Shown here: piece after piece, positions 7,828-17,926 of the stretch
How positions within the stretch are numbered: the stretch's first letter is position 1
Layout of the letters: each line of letters begins with the position of its first letter
Assembly (NCBI GenBank): GCA_017428055.1
Contig: JAFRRN010000092.1
Coordinates: 1-54,947, forward strand
Origin: Prevotella sp.
GTDB taxonomy: Bacteria > Bacteroidota > Bacteroidia > Bacteroidales > Bacteroidaceae
DNA: 54,947 nt
Direction: 5' to 3'
Position numbers and translations under genes: made by a program
Notes under the pieces: model-generated
Told to the model about the DNA's origin: nothing
The model's database searches: none
The model's input: only the letters and a program-made list of their open reading frames with translations

Positions 7828-7848
7828 CGTTGGAGCTAACCCTTTTTT
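7819..7848 (+). terminator. Rho-independent terminator after the HIT gene
   Basis: AAGGGTTAGC (7819-7828) pairs with GCTAACCCTT (7835-7844) over a 6 nt loop, with a T run to 7848. The HIT stop codon TAG at 7825-7827 is part of the stem. Only 2 bp separate it from the end of the convergent guanylyltransferase gene, so it may serve both strands. Confidence 0.85.
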
Positions 7849-7850
7849 GG

Positions 7851-8939
7851 TCAGATATATTCGCCGCCTTTCTTGATATGCACCTCGTTGACATATTTCC
7901 TGACCAAAGCCGATGAGTCCTCCTTCTTGCAGACCAAGAGCATGTTGTCGTTTTCGGCAACAATGAAGCCATTGAGTCCATTCAATACGGCGAACTTGCC
8001 TTTTGAAAGCTTGATAATGGTGTTGTGGCAATCGTCAATCAATACGTCGCTGTCGATGACGACATTTTCGCCCTCAACATTCTGCATCGCCTCGTAAATG
8101 CTATGCCAAGCACCAAGGTCTGCCCAGCCGAAGTCACATTTCTTGACGTAGACGTTCTCCGACTTCTCGAGGATGCCGTAGTCAATGGACAGGTTGGGGT
8201 AAAGGGGGAAGTTCTTTTCTATGTATTCGTTTTCCTTGGCAATGCTGTAGTCGGGGGAGGTAATGTCTAATTGGCGCAAGACGGCGGGCAGAAGAGTCTC
8301 GAAACATTGCAGAAGGTATTTCACGTTTGACATGAAAAGACCAGTGTTCCAATAAAATTCACCGCTCTCCATGAACATACGGGCAAAGTCGCGGTCGGGT
8401 TTCTCCGTGAAAGACTTGACTTGATAGAGTCCTTTTGCTACCTCTTCACCCAATTGGACATAGCCGTAGCCTGGTTCAGGACGGGTGGGCTTGACACCCA
8501 TTGTGAGCAATGCGTCATGGTTTTGCACGAAAGAGATGCCTTCCATGATGTTTTGTAAGAACAAGTCATCATGAAGGACAGAATGGTCGGAAGGGGCGAC
8601 AATCAAGTTGGCATCTTTGTTGAAGTGCTTCACACGGTGGGCTGCCCAAGCCACACTTGGAGCCGTGTTGCGGTAAATGGGTTCTATCATCAGGCACTTC
8701 TCGGGAAGGTCGGGCAATTGCTCACGTACCAAATGGGCATACATCTCGTTGGTGTTGATGAGTATATGGTCTCTCGGAAGAATCTTGGCGAATCGGTCAA
8801 AGGTTTGCTGTAGCTGTGTTCTCCCAATGCCGAAGAAGTCTATGAACTGCTTGGGATGGCGCTCACGGCTGCAAGGCCAAAGCCTCCTGCCTTTGCCCCC
8901 AGAAAGAATCACGCAATAGGTGTTGTCGTTGTTTGTCAT
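7851..8939 (-). CDS. manC: Mannose-1-phosphate guanylyltransferase
   Basis: This 362-residue enzyme makes GDP-mannose from mannose-1-phosphate and GTP, the precursor for mannose- and fucose-containing surface glycans. The N-terminal nucleotide-binding signature is clear: ILSGGKGRRLWPCSRERHPKQF-type motif near residues 10-31. Later family blocks include EPIYRNTAPSVAWAA, APSDHSV, FTEKPD, FYWNTGLF and the KCDFGWADLGAWHS catalytic region near the C-terminus. It lacks the extra C-terminal phosphomannose isomerase domain seen in bifunctional homologues. The start MTNNDN at 8939 is preferred; 20 more codons are open upstream but do not resemble the family. It converges on the HIT gene. Confidence 0.92.
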   Translation of the reverse strand: MTNNDNTYCVILSGGKGRRLWPCSRERHPKQFIDFFGIGRTQLQQTFDRFAKILPRDHILINTNEMYAHLVREQLPDLPEKCLMIEPIYRNTAPSVAWAAHRVKHFNKDANLIVAPSDHSVLHDDLFLQNIMEGISFVQNHDALLTMGVKPTRPEPGYGYVQLGEEVAKGLYQVKSFTEKPDRDFARMFMESGEFYWNTGLFMSNVKYLLQCFETLLPAVLRQLDITSPDYSIAKENEYIEKNFPLYPNLSIDYGILEKSENVYVKKCDFGWADLGAWHSIYEAMQNVEGENVVIDSDVLIDDCHNTIIKLSKGKFAVLNGLNGFIVAENDNMLLVCKKEDSSALVRKYVNEVHIKKGGEYI

Positions 8940-9094
8940 GGTAGGTATGGTTAGTGATAGATGAAGGTAGAACGTTGAGGATTGGAGTTTCTGCATCACC
9001 CACTATTATATTAACGGCATATACCTCTTTTTATTACATTTTGTTCATAAAAAACCACGAAAGGCGTGAAAAAAACATTTTTCTGCCAAAAAAG

Positions 9095-9126
9095 TTTGTA
9101 TGAAAGGAAAAAAACATTTATCTTTG
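9095..9126 (+). promoter_or_regulatory. Promoter of tRNA-Leu
   Basis: TTTG at 9095-9098 and TATCTTTG at 9119-9126, spacing 20 bp, end 13 bp before the mature tRNA 5' end. The segment 8940-9094 upstream holds no other recognisable feature. Confidence 0.8.
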
Positions 9127-9139
9127 CACCGCATTTGAA

Positions 9140-9221
9140 GCCCAGATGGCGGAATCGGTAGACGCGCTGGTCTCAAACACCAGTGGGGCAACCCGTGCCG
9201 GTTCGACCCCGGCTCTGGGTA
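9140..9221 (+). tRNA. tRNA-Leu (anticodon CAA)
   Basis: Folds as a class II tRNA. The acceptor GCCCAGA pairs with TCTGGGT, the anticodon stem CTGGT/ACCAG encloses loop CTCAAAC with anticodon CAA (reads UUG), and GGTTCGACCCC-type T arm follows a short variable arm. The discriminator base is A9221 and CCA is not encoded. It has its own promoter and terminator, so it is a single-gene transcription unit. Confidence 0.95.
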
Positions 9222-9224
9222 CAG

Positions 9225-9268
9225 ATAACGGCTGTTAATCGCTTGATTTTCAGCCGTTATTACATTTT
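9225..9268 (+). terminator. Terminator of tRNA-Leu
   Basis: ATAACGGCTG (9225-9234) pairs perfectly with CAGCCGTTAT (9251-9260) over a 16 nt loop, followed by TACATTTTT. Confidence 0.75.
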
Positions 9269-9272
9269 TAGG

Positions 9273-9461
9273 AGTAGCATAGATTCCCAAGACATAGAGA
9301 AAGCCAAGGATGACATCTTGAAGGATATCAACGACCGATAGCATCGAAAGGTAGGAGTCGTTGCCATAAACCACTTCAAGAAGAACTTCCGAGATGGCGG
9401 ATAGCTTGGCGATGGGCTGCACCCGTGGAAACGTACCGTAGGCAGAAAAGCAATTCCCTGA
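9273..9461 (+). pseudogene. Remnant of a phage virion morphogenesis gene
   Basis: The frame starting at 9273 reads DSQDIEKAKDDILKDINDR, stop, HRKVGVVAINHFKKNF-RDGG, stop, LGDGLHPWKRTVGRKAIP, stop. The block with NHFKKNF, RDGG, a glycine-rich gap and PWK matches the pattern of phage virion/tail morphogenesis proteins (gpG/PF05069-like) of Bacteroidales Mu-like phages, as I remember that family. Two in-frame TAG codons, at 9339 and 9402, and no start codon mark it as dead. It lies directly after the tRNA-Leu terminator, a classic integration neighbourhood. The rest of 9462-9563 shows only A/T-rich sequence before ruvA. The family call is tentative. Confidence 0.45.
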
Positions 9462-9563
9462 TTATTTCCATGGTATCTTGAGAATATAAAAAAACATGTC
9501 TTTATGCAATAAAAGACGGAATTCTATCGTTAATATGTTGTATATATACAATTTTAAGGACGA

Positions 9564-10178
9564 ATGATAGAATATATCAGGGGCGAACTGACTGAGCTAA
9601 CCCCGACGATGGCCGTCATCGAGACGGGAGGAGTAGGGTATGCTTTGTGCATTTCGCTAAACACTTTTAGTGCCATACAAGGCAAGAAAGAGGTACGACT
9701 ATATGTCCACGAGGCGATTGTGACGGGAGGACGTGATGACAGTTACACCCTTTACGGCTTCTCTTCCAAGCAGGAGCGTGACCTTTACCGTTTGCTTATC
9801 ACCGTGAGTGGGGTGGGTGCGAATACTGCCAGGATGATTTTGTCGGCATCTTCGCCTGCAGAGTTATGCAACATCATTGCCAATGGCGACGAGCGGATGC
9901 TGAAGAGCGTGAAAGGTATCGGCCTCAAGACTGCCCAGCGCATCATCATAGACCTTCGTGACAAGATTATGTCATTGGGCATTGCCGAGGAGATGCACGT
10001 CGACGGGCAACCCTCTGCCATGGTGAACAGCAGCGTGAAAGACGAGGCGGTGCAGGCATTGACGATGCTTGGGTTCTCGCCTGCACCCTCGGCAAAGGTT
10101 GTCATCTCCATTTTGAAGGAACAACCCACCTTGCCCGTAGAACAGGTTATTAAGTTGGCATTGAAGCAAATTAAGTAA
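9564..10178 (+). CDS. ruvA: Holliday junction branch migration protein RuvA
   Basis: A 204-residue DNA-binding subunit of the RuvAB branch-migration machine. The OB-fold N-terminus (MIEYIRGELTEL ... GVGYAL), the two helix-hairpin-helix motifs (VSGVGANTARMIL near 76-88 and VKGIGLKTAQRIIIDL near 111-126) and the short C-terminal three-helix RuvB-contacting domain (DEAVQALTMLGFSPAPSAKV) are all present. An AAGGA ribosome-binding site lies about 6 bp before the ATG. sprA follows 27 bp later on the same strand, so the two may be co-transcribed. Confidence 0.96.
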   Translation: MIEYIRGELTELTPTMAVIETGGVGYALCISLNTFSAIQGKKEVRLYVHEAIVTGGRDDSYTLYGFSSKQERDLYRLLITVSGVGANTARMILSASSPAELCNIIANGDERMLKSVKGIGLKTAQRIIIDLRDKIMSLGIAEEMHVDGQPSAMVNSSVKDEAVQALTMLGFSPAPSAKVVISILKEQPTLPVEQVIKLALKQIK

Positions 10179-10205
10179 GTTACTTTTAATGAGGGAGCTA
10201 TCGGT

Positions 10206-13200
10206 TTGAAAGGGAAGTCAAGGCTATTCGGTATGATGATGGGATTGCTGGTGATGGGATTTGTCGCCAGCTATGCCATGTCGTTCCCTTTCGTGGGGGT
10301 TGCGTCCCATGAGGAGAATACCTCAGGGCCGCCCCAAGACGACCCCCGTCGTCAACGAAACAACCAACGGGGAAGGTATACTGATCCCGAAGATGGAGAC
10401 AACCCTCAGGAAAAGGTCGTGGAGATTTCCTCTCAGCCCATCTTGGAGAATGAGGACTCCATCCCCGACTCTTTGCTCCATCCCCGATGGAAAATCCAAC
10501 GCACCCTCCCCATTACCTATAGCGATCTGCATCAGAACCCGATGGATCTGAAACGTCCTGACAACCTAAAGCAGGAGGTGCAATACAATGACACCCTCGG
10601 CAGCTATGTCTTTGGCAACAAGATGGGTAATGCTTGGCTGAACGCCCCCATCATGATGACTCCCGAAGAATATCTCCAATGGTCTACACGACAGAAGATG
10701 CGCGACTATTTCCGCAATAAGAACGATGAGATCTTCAAGTCGAAAGGCAAGGAGAAGTTTGACTTCACTGACATGCACTTCGACTTGGGACCGGCGGAAA
10801 AGATTTTCGGTCCCGGTGGCGTACGCATCAAGACCCAAGGAACGGCAGAGCTGAAGTTTGGGGCTACGTTCAAGAACATCGACAACCCGTCTCTTCCCGT
10901 CCGCAGTCGTAAGACCACGACAATGGACTTCGACGAGAAAATCAACCTGAATGTCAATGGCAAGGTGGGCGATAAGGTAAACCTGAACTTGAATTACAAC
11001 ACTGATGCCACCTTTGACTTCGACACACAGAACATGAAACTGAAGTATGACGGCAAGGAGGATGAAATCATCAAGCTCGTCGAGGCAGGCAACATCTCTT
11101 TCCCCTCCAACTCGTCCTTGGTGAAAGGAGCCAGCTCGCTGTTTGGTCTTCGTACCGACTTGCAGTTCGGGAAGCTGAAACTACAGCTCGTCGCATCACA
11201 AAAGAAAACCAACACACAGAGTGTCTCTTCCAAGGGAGGAGTACAGCTAACCCCCTTTGAAATCGACGCTGCCGACTATGAGGAAAACCGTCATTTTTTC
11301 CTTTCGCAATATTTCCGCGACAAATATGACAATGCCATGAAGACGTTGCCCAACCTCACTACGGGTGTGAAAATCAACCGTATGGAGGTGTGGGTGACAA
11401 ACAAGACGGGAACCACATCCAATACACGCAACATCATTGCCCTTACCGACCTCGGAGAGAACAGCAAGGTTTCCAACAGCCAATGGAGTACCACTGGGTC
11501 GGTTGTCCCTGCCAATGGTGCCAACACGGAGTACTCGGCAATGGTCAGTCAATATGTGGATGCCCGAAACATCGACCAGTCCTCCTCGACGCTCGATGCC
11601 ATTCCTGGGTTTGTGGGAGGCACCGACTATGAGAAATTGGAGAGCGCCCGTCTACTTAATTCCTCGGAATATACGGTGAATACCGCCCTTGGCTATATCA
11701 GCCTGAAGACGGCATTACAGACCGACCAAGTGTTGGCGGTGGCTTACGAATATACCTACGGCGGCACGACCTACCAGGTAGGAGAATTTGCCAGTGACAT
11801 CACCAATGTGAGCCAGGCACTCTTCGTCAAGGCACTGAAGAACACCAGCAACAACCCGTCGCAAGGCAACTGGGATTTGATGATGAAGAACGTCTACAAT
11901 CTCGGCTCCACCTCCGTACAGAAAGACAAGTTCCGTCTTGATGTGAAGTTCCAGAGCGACACGGCGGGTGTCTACCTCACGTATATCCCAGAAGCACAAG
12001 TGAAGGATCAGACATTGCTCAAGGTGTTGGGGGCAGACCGCTTGGATAACAATAACAAGGCACACTCCAATGGCTATTTCGACTTCGTGGAGGGGTATAC
12101 CGTCAGCAATGGCAGGGTGTTCTTCCCCGAGGCAGAGCCCTTTGGCGAATACCTATATAAATATCTGGTGTCCAAAGGCATTAGCGCGGAGAAAGCGGCA
12201 GGATATGCCTTTACTGAGTTGTATGACTCCACGAAGACCATTGCCAAGCAGATTGCCGAGAAAGACAAATATTTGCTCATGGGCCAGTATCGTGGCACCA
12301 ACGCCAATGTTATTTCCCTTGGCGCATACAATGTGCCACAAGGATCGGTCAAAGTGACGGCAGGCGGATTGGACTTGGTGGAGGGGTCGGACTATACCGT
12401 TGACTATAACGCGGGCGAGGTGACCATCCTCAACCAGAGCATCATCGATGCAGGAACACCTATCAATGTGTCGTCGGAGAGCAACACCGACTTCTCACAG
12501 GCTCGCAAAACCATGTTTGGCGTGAACTGGCAATATGACTTCACCAAGAATTTCCAGTTGAGCGGTACCCTGCAACATCTCTCCGAACAGCCTCTCATCT
12601 CAAAGGTCGCCATGGGAAGCGAGCCCCTGAACAACACATTATGGGGCATCAACATGAACTGGCAGAAGGAAAGCCAATGGTTGACGAATGTTCTTGATAT
12701 GTTGCCGCTCCTACACCTGACGCAGCCATCGAGCATCTCTTTCAAGGGGGAGTTTGCCCAGCTCATCGCAGGACAGAGCCATGGCACTCAGGACAATGCC
12801 TCGTATCTCGATGATTTCGAGAACACCGAGTGGGAGATAGACGTATCTTCGCCAACATCGTGGAGTCTGTCAAGCGTACCTTCCACATTTGCTAATTATA
12901 ATGATAAGGAGACGTTGAAGAGCGGATATGGCCGCAGCCTCCTCTCCTGGTATACCATCGACCGCCTCCTGACCAACCGAAGCTCGTCGCTCGCCCCGGG
13001 GCATATCAAGAGCGACCTCGATCAATTGTCCAACCATTATGTGAGAGAGGTGTATGTCAAGGAGCTGTTCCCCAATAAGGACCAGAGCAATTACAATGGG
13101 GCAACCAATACCCAGCCAATTTTGAACCTCGCATATTACCCCGAGGAGCGCGGTCCTTATAACTTCAATCCTAACCTGAACGCACAAGGCAAGTTTGATG

Positions 13201-16200
13201 ACCCCGAGACAAAGTGGGGCGGCATGATGCGCAAACTGGAGACGAGCGACTTCGAGGCCGCCAACATCGAGTATGTCGAGTTTTGGATGCTCGACCCCTT
13301 TATCTATACCCGTGAGCAAGGCATCGCGGACGACTATGGCGGCGACTTCTACATCAACCTTGGCGAGGTGAGCGAGGATATCCTGCGCGATGGCAAGAAA
13401 TTCTATGAGAGTGGGATGCCTGTTGATGGCAATAGCAATTTTACCTATACCCAATGGGGTAAGATTCCCGTGCAATCCACGGTGACTTATGCCTTTGCCA
13501 CCACCTCTGGGTCGCGGGCATTGCAAGATGTGGGTTTCAACGGGTTGAATGATGAGGAAGAGCGTACATACGAATCCTACCAGGATTTCTTGACAGCTAT
13601 CCAAGGAAAGGTGTCGGCTGCCGTGTGGGATTCTATCTATAACGACCCTGCTAACGATAACTACCATTATTTCCGTGGTAGCGACTATGACCAGATGGAG
13701 GCAAATATCTTGCGCCGATACAAATACATCAATAACCCGCAAGGCAACTCACCCGACACCGATACACGTAGCGAGAGCTATGACACGTCGTATAAGACGA
13801 TGCCAGATGTAGAGGATATTAACCAAGACTATACGCTCAACGAATACGAGAAATATTACCAGTATCATGTGTCTATCCGACCCGAGGACTTGGTAGTGGG
13901 ACAAAACTATATCGTGGATAAGCGAAACTACACGCCGAAGTTGCGCAACGGCAAGGAGGAGACGGTTTCGTGGTACCAGTTCCGCATTCCCATCGACCAG
14001 TTTGAACGGAAATTTGGAGGCATCAACGACTTCAGTTCCATTCGTTTCATGCGTATGTTTGTCACGGGATTCAAGCACCCCATCGTCCTCCGTTTTGGCA
14101 CGATGCACCTCGTGCGTGGCGAATGGCGCATCTACCAACAGAACTTGGACAACACTGCGGCGCAGACGGGCCAGATGGCCGTCAGCTCCGTCAATATCGA
14201 GGAGAATAACGACAAGACCCCAGTCAACTATGTGTTGCCACCGGGTATTAGCCGCGCCCTCGACCCACAAAACACCCAGTTGGTGCAGAGCAATGAGCAG
14301 GCGCTTGACTTTACCGTGACCAACCTCAGCACCGGCGAGTCGAAAGCAGTCTATAAGAACACCGTGCAAGACCTCCGCCAATATAAGCGTTTGCAGATGT
14401 TTGTCCATGCTAATGCTTTGGAGCAAAACACCACCAATCTTACCGACAACCAATTGGCGGTGTTTATCCGCTTGGGTAGCGACTATAAGAGCAACTACTA
14501 TGAGTATGAGATTCCCTTGAAGCTAACGCCCCCCGGCATATACGACACCTATTCGTATGTCGGATGTGTTGCCGTCTGGCCCGAGGAGAACATGTTGGAC
14601 ATCCCTCTCGACATCTTCACGAAAGTGAAGAGAGACCGCAACCGAGCCAAGGCAGAGGGTCAGGCATCCTATAACCGCGTATTTACCGCTTACGACAGCG
14701 ATAAACCCAACAATAAGATTAGCGTGATGGGCAACCCCTCATTGGGAGAAGTGAAGACGATGGTGATTGGCGTGCGCAACCTCAGCAGCGACCAAAAGAG
14801 TGGTGAGGTTTGGGTAAATGAACTTCGACTGAAAGAATACAACAACGAGGGAGGATGGGCAGCACAAGGTAACTTCAACGTGCAATTGTCTGACTTTGGC
14901 ACCGTTAATGTGCAGGGACGGTATGTCTCTGAGGGCTTTGGCGGCTTGGAGGAAGGGGTGGCATCGCGAAGTATGGAAGACCAACAGAGCTATACCGTCA
15001 CAACCAATTTCGAATTGGGTAAGTTCTTCCCCGACAAGGCCAAAGTTACCGCTCCCTTGTATTTTTCTATCTCCAAGGATAAGAGTAGCCCCAAGTACAA
15101 TCCCCTCGATACGGACATGAGGTTGAAGGAGGCTCTTGATGCCATGGAATCGCAACGTGAGCGCGACTCGTTGGAAAACATTGCCGTCACCAAGACAACC
15201 AACACCAACTTCTCCTTGTCAAACGTCCGCGTGGGCATTCAAAACAAACGCCATCCCACACCCATCGACCCCGCCAACTTCTCCTTCTCTTATAGCCATT
15301 CACACCGACACACAAGCGGCGAGACCACTGTCTATGAGAACGATGACACTTGGCGTGGCTCCATGGCGTACAACTGGACTCCCGTCTTCAAGCCGTTGGA
15401 GCCGTTCAAGAAAATCAAGAGCAAGTCGAAATACTATGACATCTTGAAGAAGTTTGGGCTTAACTGGTTGCCGCAAAGCGTGGGATTCAACACCGATATC
15501 AGCCGTATCTACCATGAATTGCAAGAGCGCGACATGGAAGATCTTGGTGGCTCCCAATTGCCTTTGACCTTCAGCGAGCAATTCCTGTGGAACAGGGAGT
15601 TCTCCCTAAGATGGGATTTGACAAAGAATCTACATGCCAACTTCAGCAGTGCCACACATGCGGAAATAGAAGAGCCATACACACCCATCAACAAAGACCT
15701 CTATGCCGACCACTACCATGCTTGGAAGGACTCTGTATGGACGAGCATCAAGCACTTCGGAAGGCCGTTGGATTATAACCAGTCGTTCCAAGCGTCATAC
15801 CAGTTGCCGTTGAACCTCATCCCTATCTTCGACTGGCTTAACTCCGATGTGTCGTATAACTCCTCGTATAAATGGGTGAGAGGCACCGACTTGGAGGATG
15901 GCACGTCGTTGGGAAACACCATTTCCACCAACCGCACACTGAACATCAATGGAACGTTTAACCTGGAAAAGCTCTACAACCATATCCCTTTCTTGAAAAA
16001 AGTGAACGAGAAGTTTAACAAGGAGCCAAGCCGAAGCCAGATTGAGAAGGAACGGAAGGAACGCGAACAGAAGAAGAAAGCCGAGAAAGAGCGTAAGCTG
16101 GCACAGGCGAAAGGCGAAGGTGGCGAAGTTGGCGAGGGCGAGAAAGATGCTATGGCTGCCAAGGGTAACAAGCAGAAGGAGTTGCCTAAAAACAAGAAAG

Positions 16201-17915
16201 GCTTTGAGAAGGAAATCACATTGCTGCCTGATACCACCATTGAGGTGAGCCACGGCAAGAAGACGAAACGCCTCATCGTCTCCGCCAAGACAGAAGATGG
16301 CAAGGCTTACCCCGTGAAATACAAGAAAGTGGACGATAACAAGATTAAGATTACCAGCAAGGTGGACTCCGCGTTGAAGGTCAAGGTTACGGTGACGCCC
16401 AAGGATCCACTCGATGACAAGGGGTGGTACAAGACGGCGCAATGCCTCGCCCGTGTCATGATGATGGTGAGAAATGTCAGCCTGTCATATCGCAACAATT
16501 ATTCGCTTGCCTTGCCAGGATTCATGCCCAATGTTGGTAATGCGTTTGGGCAGACGCGCAAGACAAGTTCCATGGCACCGGGCCTGGATTATGCTTTCGG
16601 CTTCGTGGGCGACTCCTATATAGAGAAGGCTCGTGAGAACGATTGGCTATTGGTGAGCGAATCGGTAGCCACCCCCGCCACATCCAACAAGACGGAGGAC
16701 CTTCAGCTGCGCTTGACACTTGAACCTGTCAAGAACTTCAAGGTCGACCTCAACGCTTCCCGCACACAGACCATTGCCAAGAGCGTACAATACATGTACC
16801 AAGGCAACCCCACCACGCAAAGCGGAACGTTCACCATGACAACCCTCTCGCTTAAGAGTGCCTTTGAGGGGATGGGTAATGCCAACAATGGCTATCATAG
16901 CAAGAGCTTCGAAAACTTCTGTAACTCATTGCCAGCGTTCCGCGACCGTGTGGAGGCACAATATGCCAATAGTGTCTATCCCAACGGGACAACATTATCG
17001 GGAAAGACTTTTGATCCAGAGAATGGGGCGGTCAATATGTATAGCTCCGACGTGATGGTACCCGCGTTCCTCGCCTCCTATACCAGCATGGGTGGCAACT
17101 CGCTGTCGATTTTCCCGTCGTTGTCGAGGCTATTGCCCAACTGGAACCTCCGATATAGCGGCTTGAGTAAGCTACCGTGGTTCCGTGAGAATTTCAAGAG
17201 TGTCAACATCAACCATTCGTATAAGAGCATCTATTCCGTGGGGGCGTATAGCTCATACAGTACGTTCATGGAATATATGAATGGGCTTGGCTTTGTCACG
17301 GATGCCACAACGGGCAACCCTATGCCCAGTTCGATGTACAACATCTCCACGGTGAGCATCAACGAGTCGTTCTCGCCCCTGTTGGGATTAGACGTGACCC
17401 TGCTCAACAACATGACGTGCAAACTGGAATACCGTACCACCAGGGTATTGACCCTCAGCATGACGAGCATACAGATCAATGAGTCGGTGAGCAAGGATTG
17501 GGTTGTCGGCGCAGGATATAAAATCAACAACTTCAATCTCTTCGGTGGAGGCAACCATCGCGCCGTGAAAGGTAAAGGTAAGGGAAAGAAGGGCGAAGAG
17601 GAGGAGAAGCAAAACTCTAAGACCACTACGACGAGAGGGAAGACCCAAGTGAACCACGACCTCAACCTACGGCTTGACCTCAGCCTACGCAAACAGGCTG
17701 CCATCACGCGCGACATCGCAACCATGACCAGTTCTGCCTCGTCGGGTAATACGGCTTTCAAACTGTCGTTTATGGCGGAATATACCTTGTCAAAACTCCT
17801 CTCCATGAGTTTCTATTTCGACAGACAGACCAATACTCCGCTCCTTTCGTCCAGCAGCTATCCCACCACCACGCAAGACTTCGGCTTGAGTGTGAAGCTG
17901 TCTCTGACGAGGTGA
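10206..17915 (+). CDS. sprA: Cell-surface protein SprA, type IX secretion translocon
   Basis: A 2569-residue outer-membrane barrel that forms the protein-conducting channel of the type IX secretion system. It has an N-terminal signal sequence, the SprA hallmark stretches (FDFTDMHFDLGPAEKIFGPGG, VRIKTQGTAEL, LNLNYNTDATFDF), and ends in amphipathic strands (FGLSVKLSLTR). The TTG at 10206 is chosen because it follows a GAGGGAG box and supplies the basic n-region KGKSR; the first ATG (10233) would remove that. Two low-complexity charged inserts are visible: a Lys/Glu-rich coiled segment at residues about 1937-2003 (KERKEREQKKKAEKERK) and a KGKGKGKKGEEEEK stretch near 2455. A strong terminator follows. 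Confidence 0.93.
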   Translation: MKGKSRLFGMMMGLLVMGFVASYAMSFPFVGVASHEENTSGPPQDDPRRQRNNQRGRYTDPEDGDNPQEKVVEISSQPILENEDSIPDSLLHPRWKIQRTLPITYSDLHQNPMDLKRPDNLKQEVQYNDTLGSYVFGNKMGNAWLNAPIMMTPEEYLQWSTRQKMRDYFRNKNDEIFKSKGKEKFDFTDMHFDLGPAEKIFGPGGVRIKTQGTAELKFGATFKNIDNPSLPVRSRKTTTMDFDEKINLNVNGKVGDKVNLNLNYNTDATFDFDTQNMKLKYDGKEDEIIKLVEAGNISFPSNSSLVKGASSLFGLRTDLQFGKLKLQLVASQKKTNTQSVSSKGGVQLTPFEIDAADYEENRHFFLSQYFRDKYDNAMKTLPNLTTGVKINRMEVWVTNKTGTTSNTRNIIALTDLGENSKVSNSQWSTTGSVVPANGANTEYSAMVSQYVDARNIDQSSSTLDAIPGFVGGTDYEKLESARLLNSSEYTVNTALGYISLKTALQTDQVLAVAYEYTYGGTTYQVGEFASDITNVSQALFVKALKNTSNNPSQGNWDLMMKNVYNLGSTSVQKDKFRLDVKFQSDTAGVYLTYIPEAQVKDQTLLKVLGADRLDNNNKAHSNGYFDFVEGYTVSNGRVFFPEAEPFGEYLYKYLVSKGISAEKAAGYAFTELYDSTKTIAKQIAEKDKYLLMGQYRGTNANVISLGAYNVPQGSVKVTAGGLDLVEGSDYTVDYNAGEVTILNQSIIDAGTPINVSSESNTDFSQARKTMFGVNWQYDFTKNFQLSGTLQHLSEQPLISKVAMGSEPLNNTLWGINMNWQKESQWLTNVLDMLPLLHLTQPSSISFKGEFAQLIAGQSHGTQDNASYLDDFENTEWEIDVSSPTSWSLSSVPSTFANYNDKETLKSGYGRSLLSWYTIDRLLTNRSSSLAPGHIKSDLDQLSNHYVREVYVKELFPNKDQSNYNGATNTQPILNLAYYPEERGPYNFNPNLNAQGKFDDPETKWGGMMRKLETSDFEAANIEYVEFWMLDPFIYTREQGIADDYGGDFYINLGEVSEDILRDGKKFYESGMPVDGNSNFTYTQWGKIPVQSTVTYAFATTSGSRALQDVGFNGLNDEEERTYESYQDFLTAIQGKVSAAVWDSIYNDPANDNYHYFRGSDYDQMEANILRRYKYINNPQGNSPDTDTRSESYDTSYKTMPDVEDINQDYTLNEYEKYYQYHVSIRPEDLVVGQNYIVDKRNYTPKLRNGKEETVSWYQFRIPIDQFERKFGGINDFSSIRFMRMFVTGFKHPIVLRFGTMHLVRGEWRIYQQNLDNTAAQTGQMAVSSVNIEENNDKTPVNYVLPPGISRALDPQNTQLVQSNEQALDFTVTNLSTGESKAVYKNTVQDLRQYKRLQMFVHANALEQNTTNLTDNQLAVFIRLGSDYKSNYYEYEIPLKLTPPGIYDTYSYVGCVAVWPEENMLDIPLDIFTKVKRDRNRAKAEGQASYNRVFTAYDSDKPNNKISVMGNPSLGEVKTMVIGVRNLSSDQKSGEVWVNELRLKEYNNEGGWAAQGNFNVQLSDFGTVNVQGRYVSEGFGGLEEGVASRSMEDQQSYTVTTNFELGKFFPDKAKVTAPLYFSISKDKSSPKYNPLDTDMRLKEALDAMESQRERDSLENIAVTKTTNTNFSLSNVRVGIQNKRHPTPIDPANFSFSYSHSHRHTSGETTVYENDDTWRGSMAYNWTPVFKPLEPFKKIKSKSKYYDILKKFGLNWLPQSVGFNTDISRIYHELQERDMEDLGGSQLPLTFSEQFLWNREFSLRWDLTKNLHANFSSATHAEIEEPYTPINKDLYADHYHAWKDSVWTSIKHFGRPLDYNQSFQASYQLPLNLIPIFDWLNSDVSYNSSYKWVRGTDLEDGTSLGNTISTNRTLNINGTFNLEKLYNHIPFLKKVNEKFNKEPSRSQIEKERKEREQKKKAEKERKLAQAKGEGGEVGEGEKDAMAAKGNKQKELPKNKKGFEKEITLLPDTTIEVSHGKKTKRLIVSAKTEDGKAYPVKYKKVDDNKIKITSKVDSALKVKVTVTPKDPLDDKGWYKTAQCLARVMMMVRNVSLSYRNNYSLALPGFMPNVGNAFGQTRKTSSMAPGLDYAFGFVGDSYIEKARENDWLLVSESVATPATSNKTEDLQLRLTLEPVKNFKVDLNASRTQTIAKSVQYMYQGNPTTQSGTFTMTTLSLKSAFEGMGNANNGYHSKSFENFCNSLPAFRDRVEAQYANSVYPNGTTLSGKTFDPENGAVNMYSSDVMVPAFLASYTSMGGNSLSIFPSLSRLLPNWNLRYSGLSKLPWFRENFKSVNINHSYKSIYSVGAYSSYSTFMEYMNGLGFVTDATTGNPMPSSMYNISTVSINESFSPLLGLDVTLLNNMTCKLEYRTTRVLTLSMTSIQINESVSKDWVVGAGYKINNFNLFGGGNHRAVKGKGKGKKGEEEEKQNSKTTTTRGKTQVNHDLNLRLDLSLRKQAAITRDIATMTSSASSGNTAFKLSFMAEYTLSKLLSMSFYFDRQTNTPLLSSSSYPTTTQDFGLSVKLSLTR

Positions 17916-17926
17916 TTTCCTTCCTC

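Noticed and set aside
9045-9422. 125-codon minus-strand open frame
   Set aside because: It reads through the antisense of tRNA-Leu and its promoter and terminator; the opposite strand carries the phage-like remnant.
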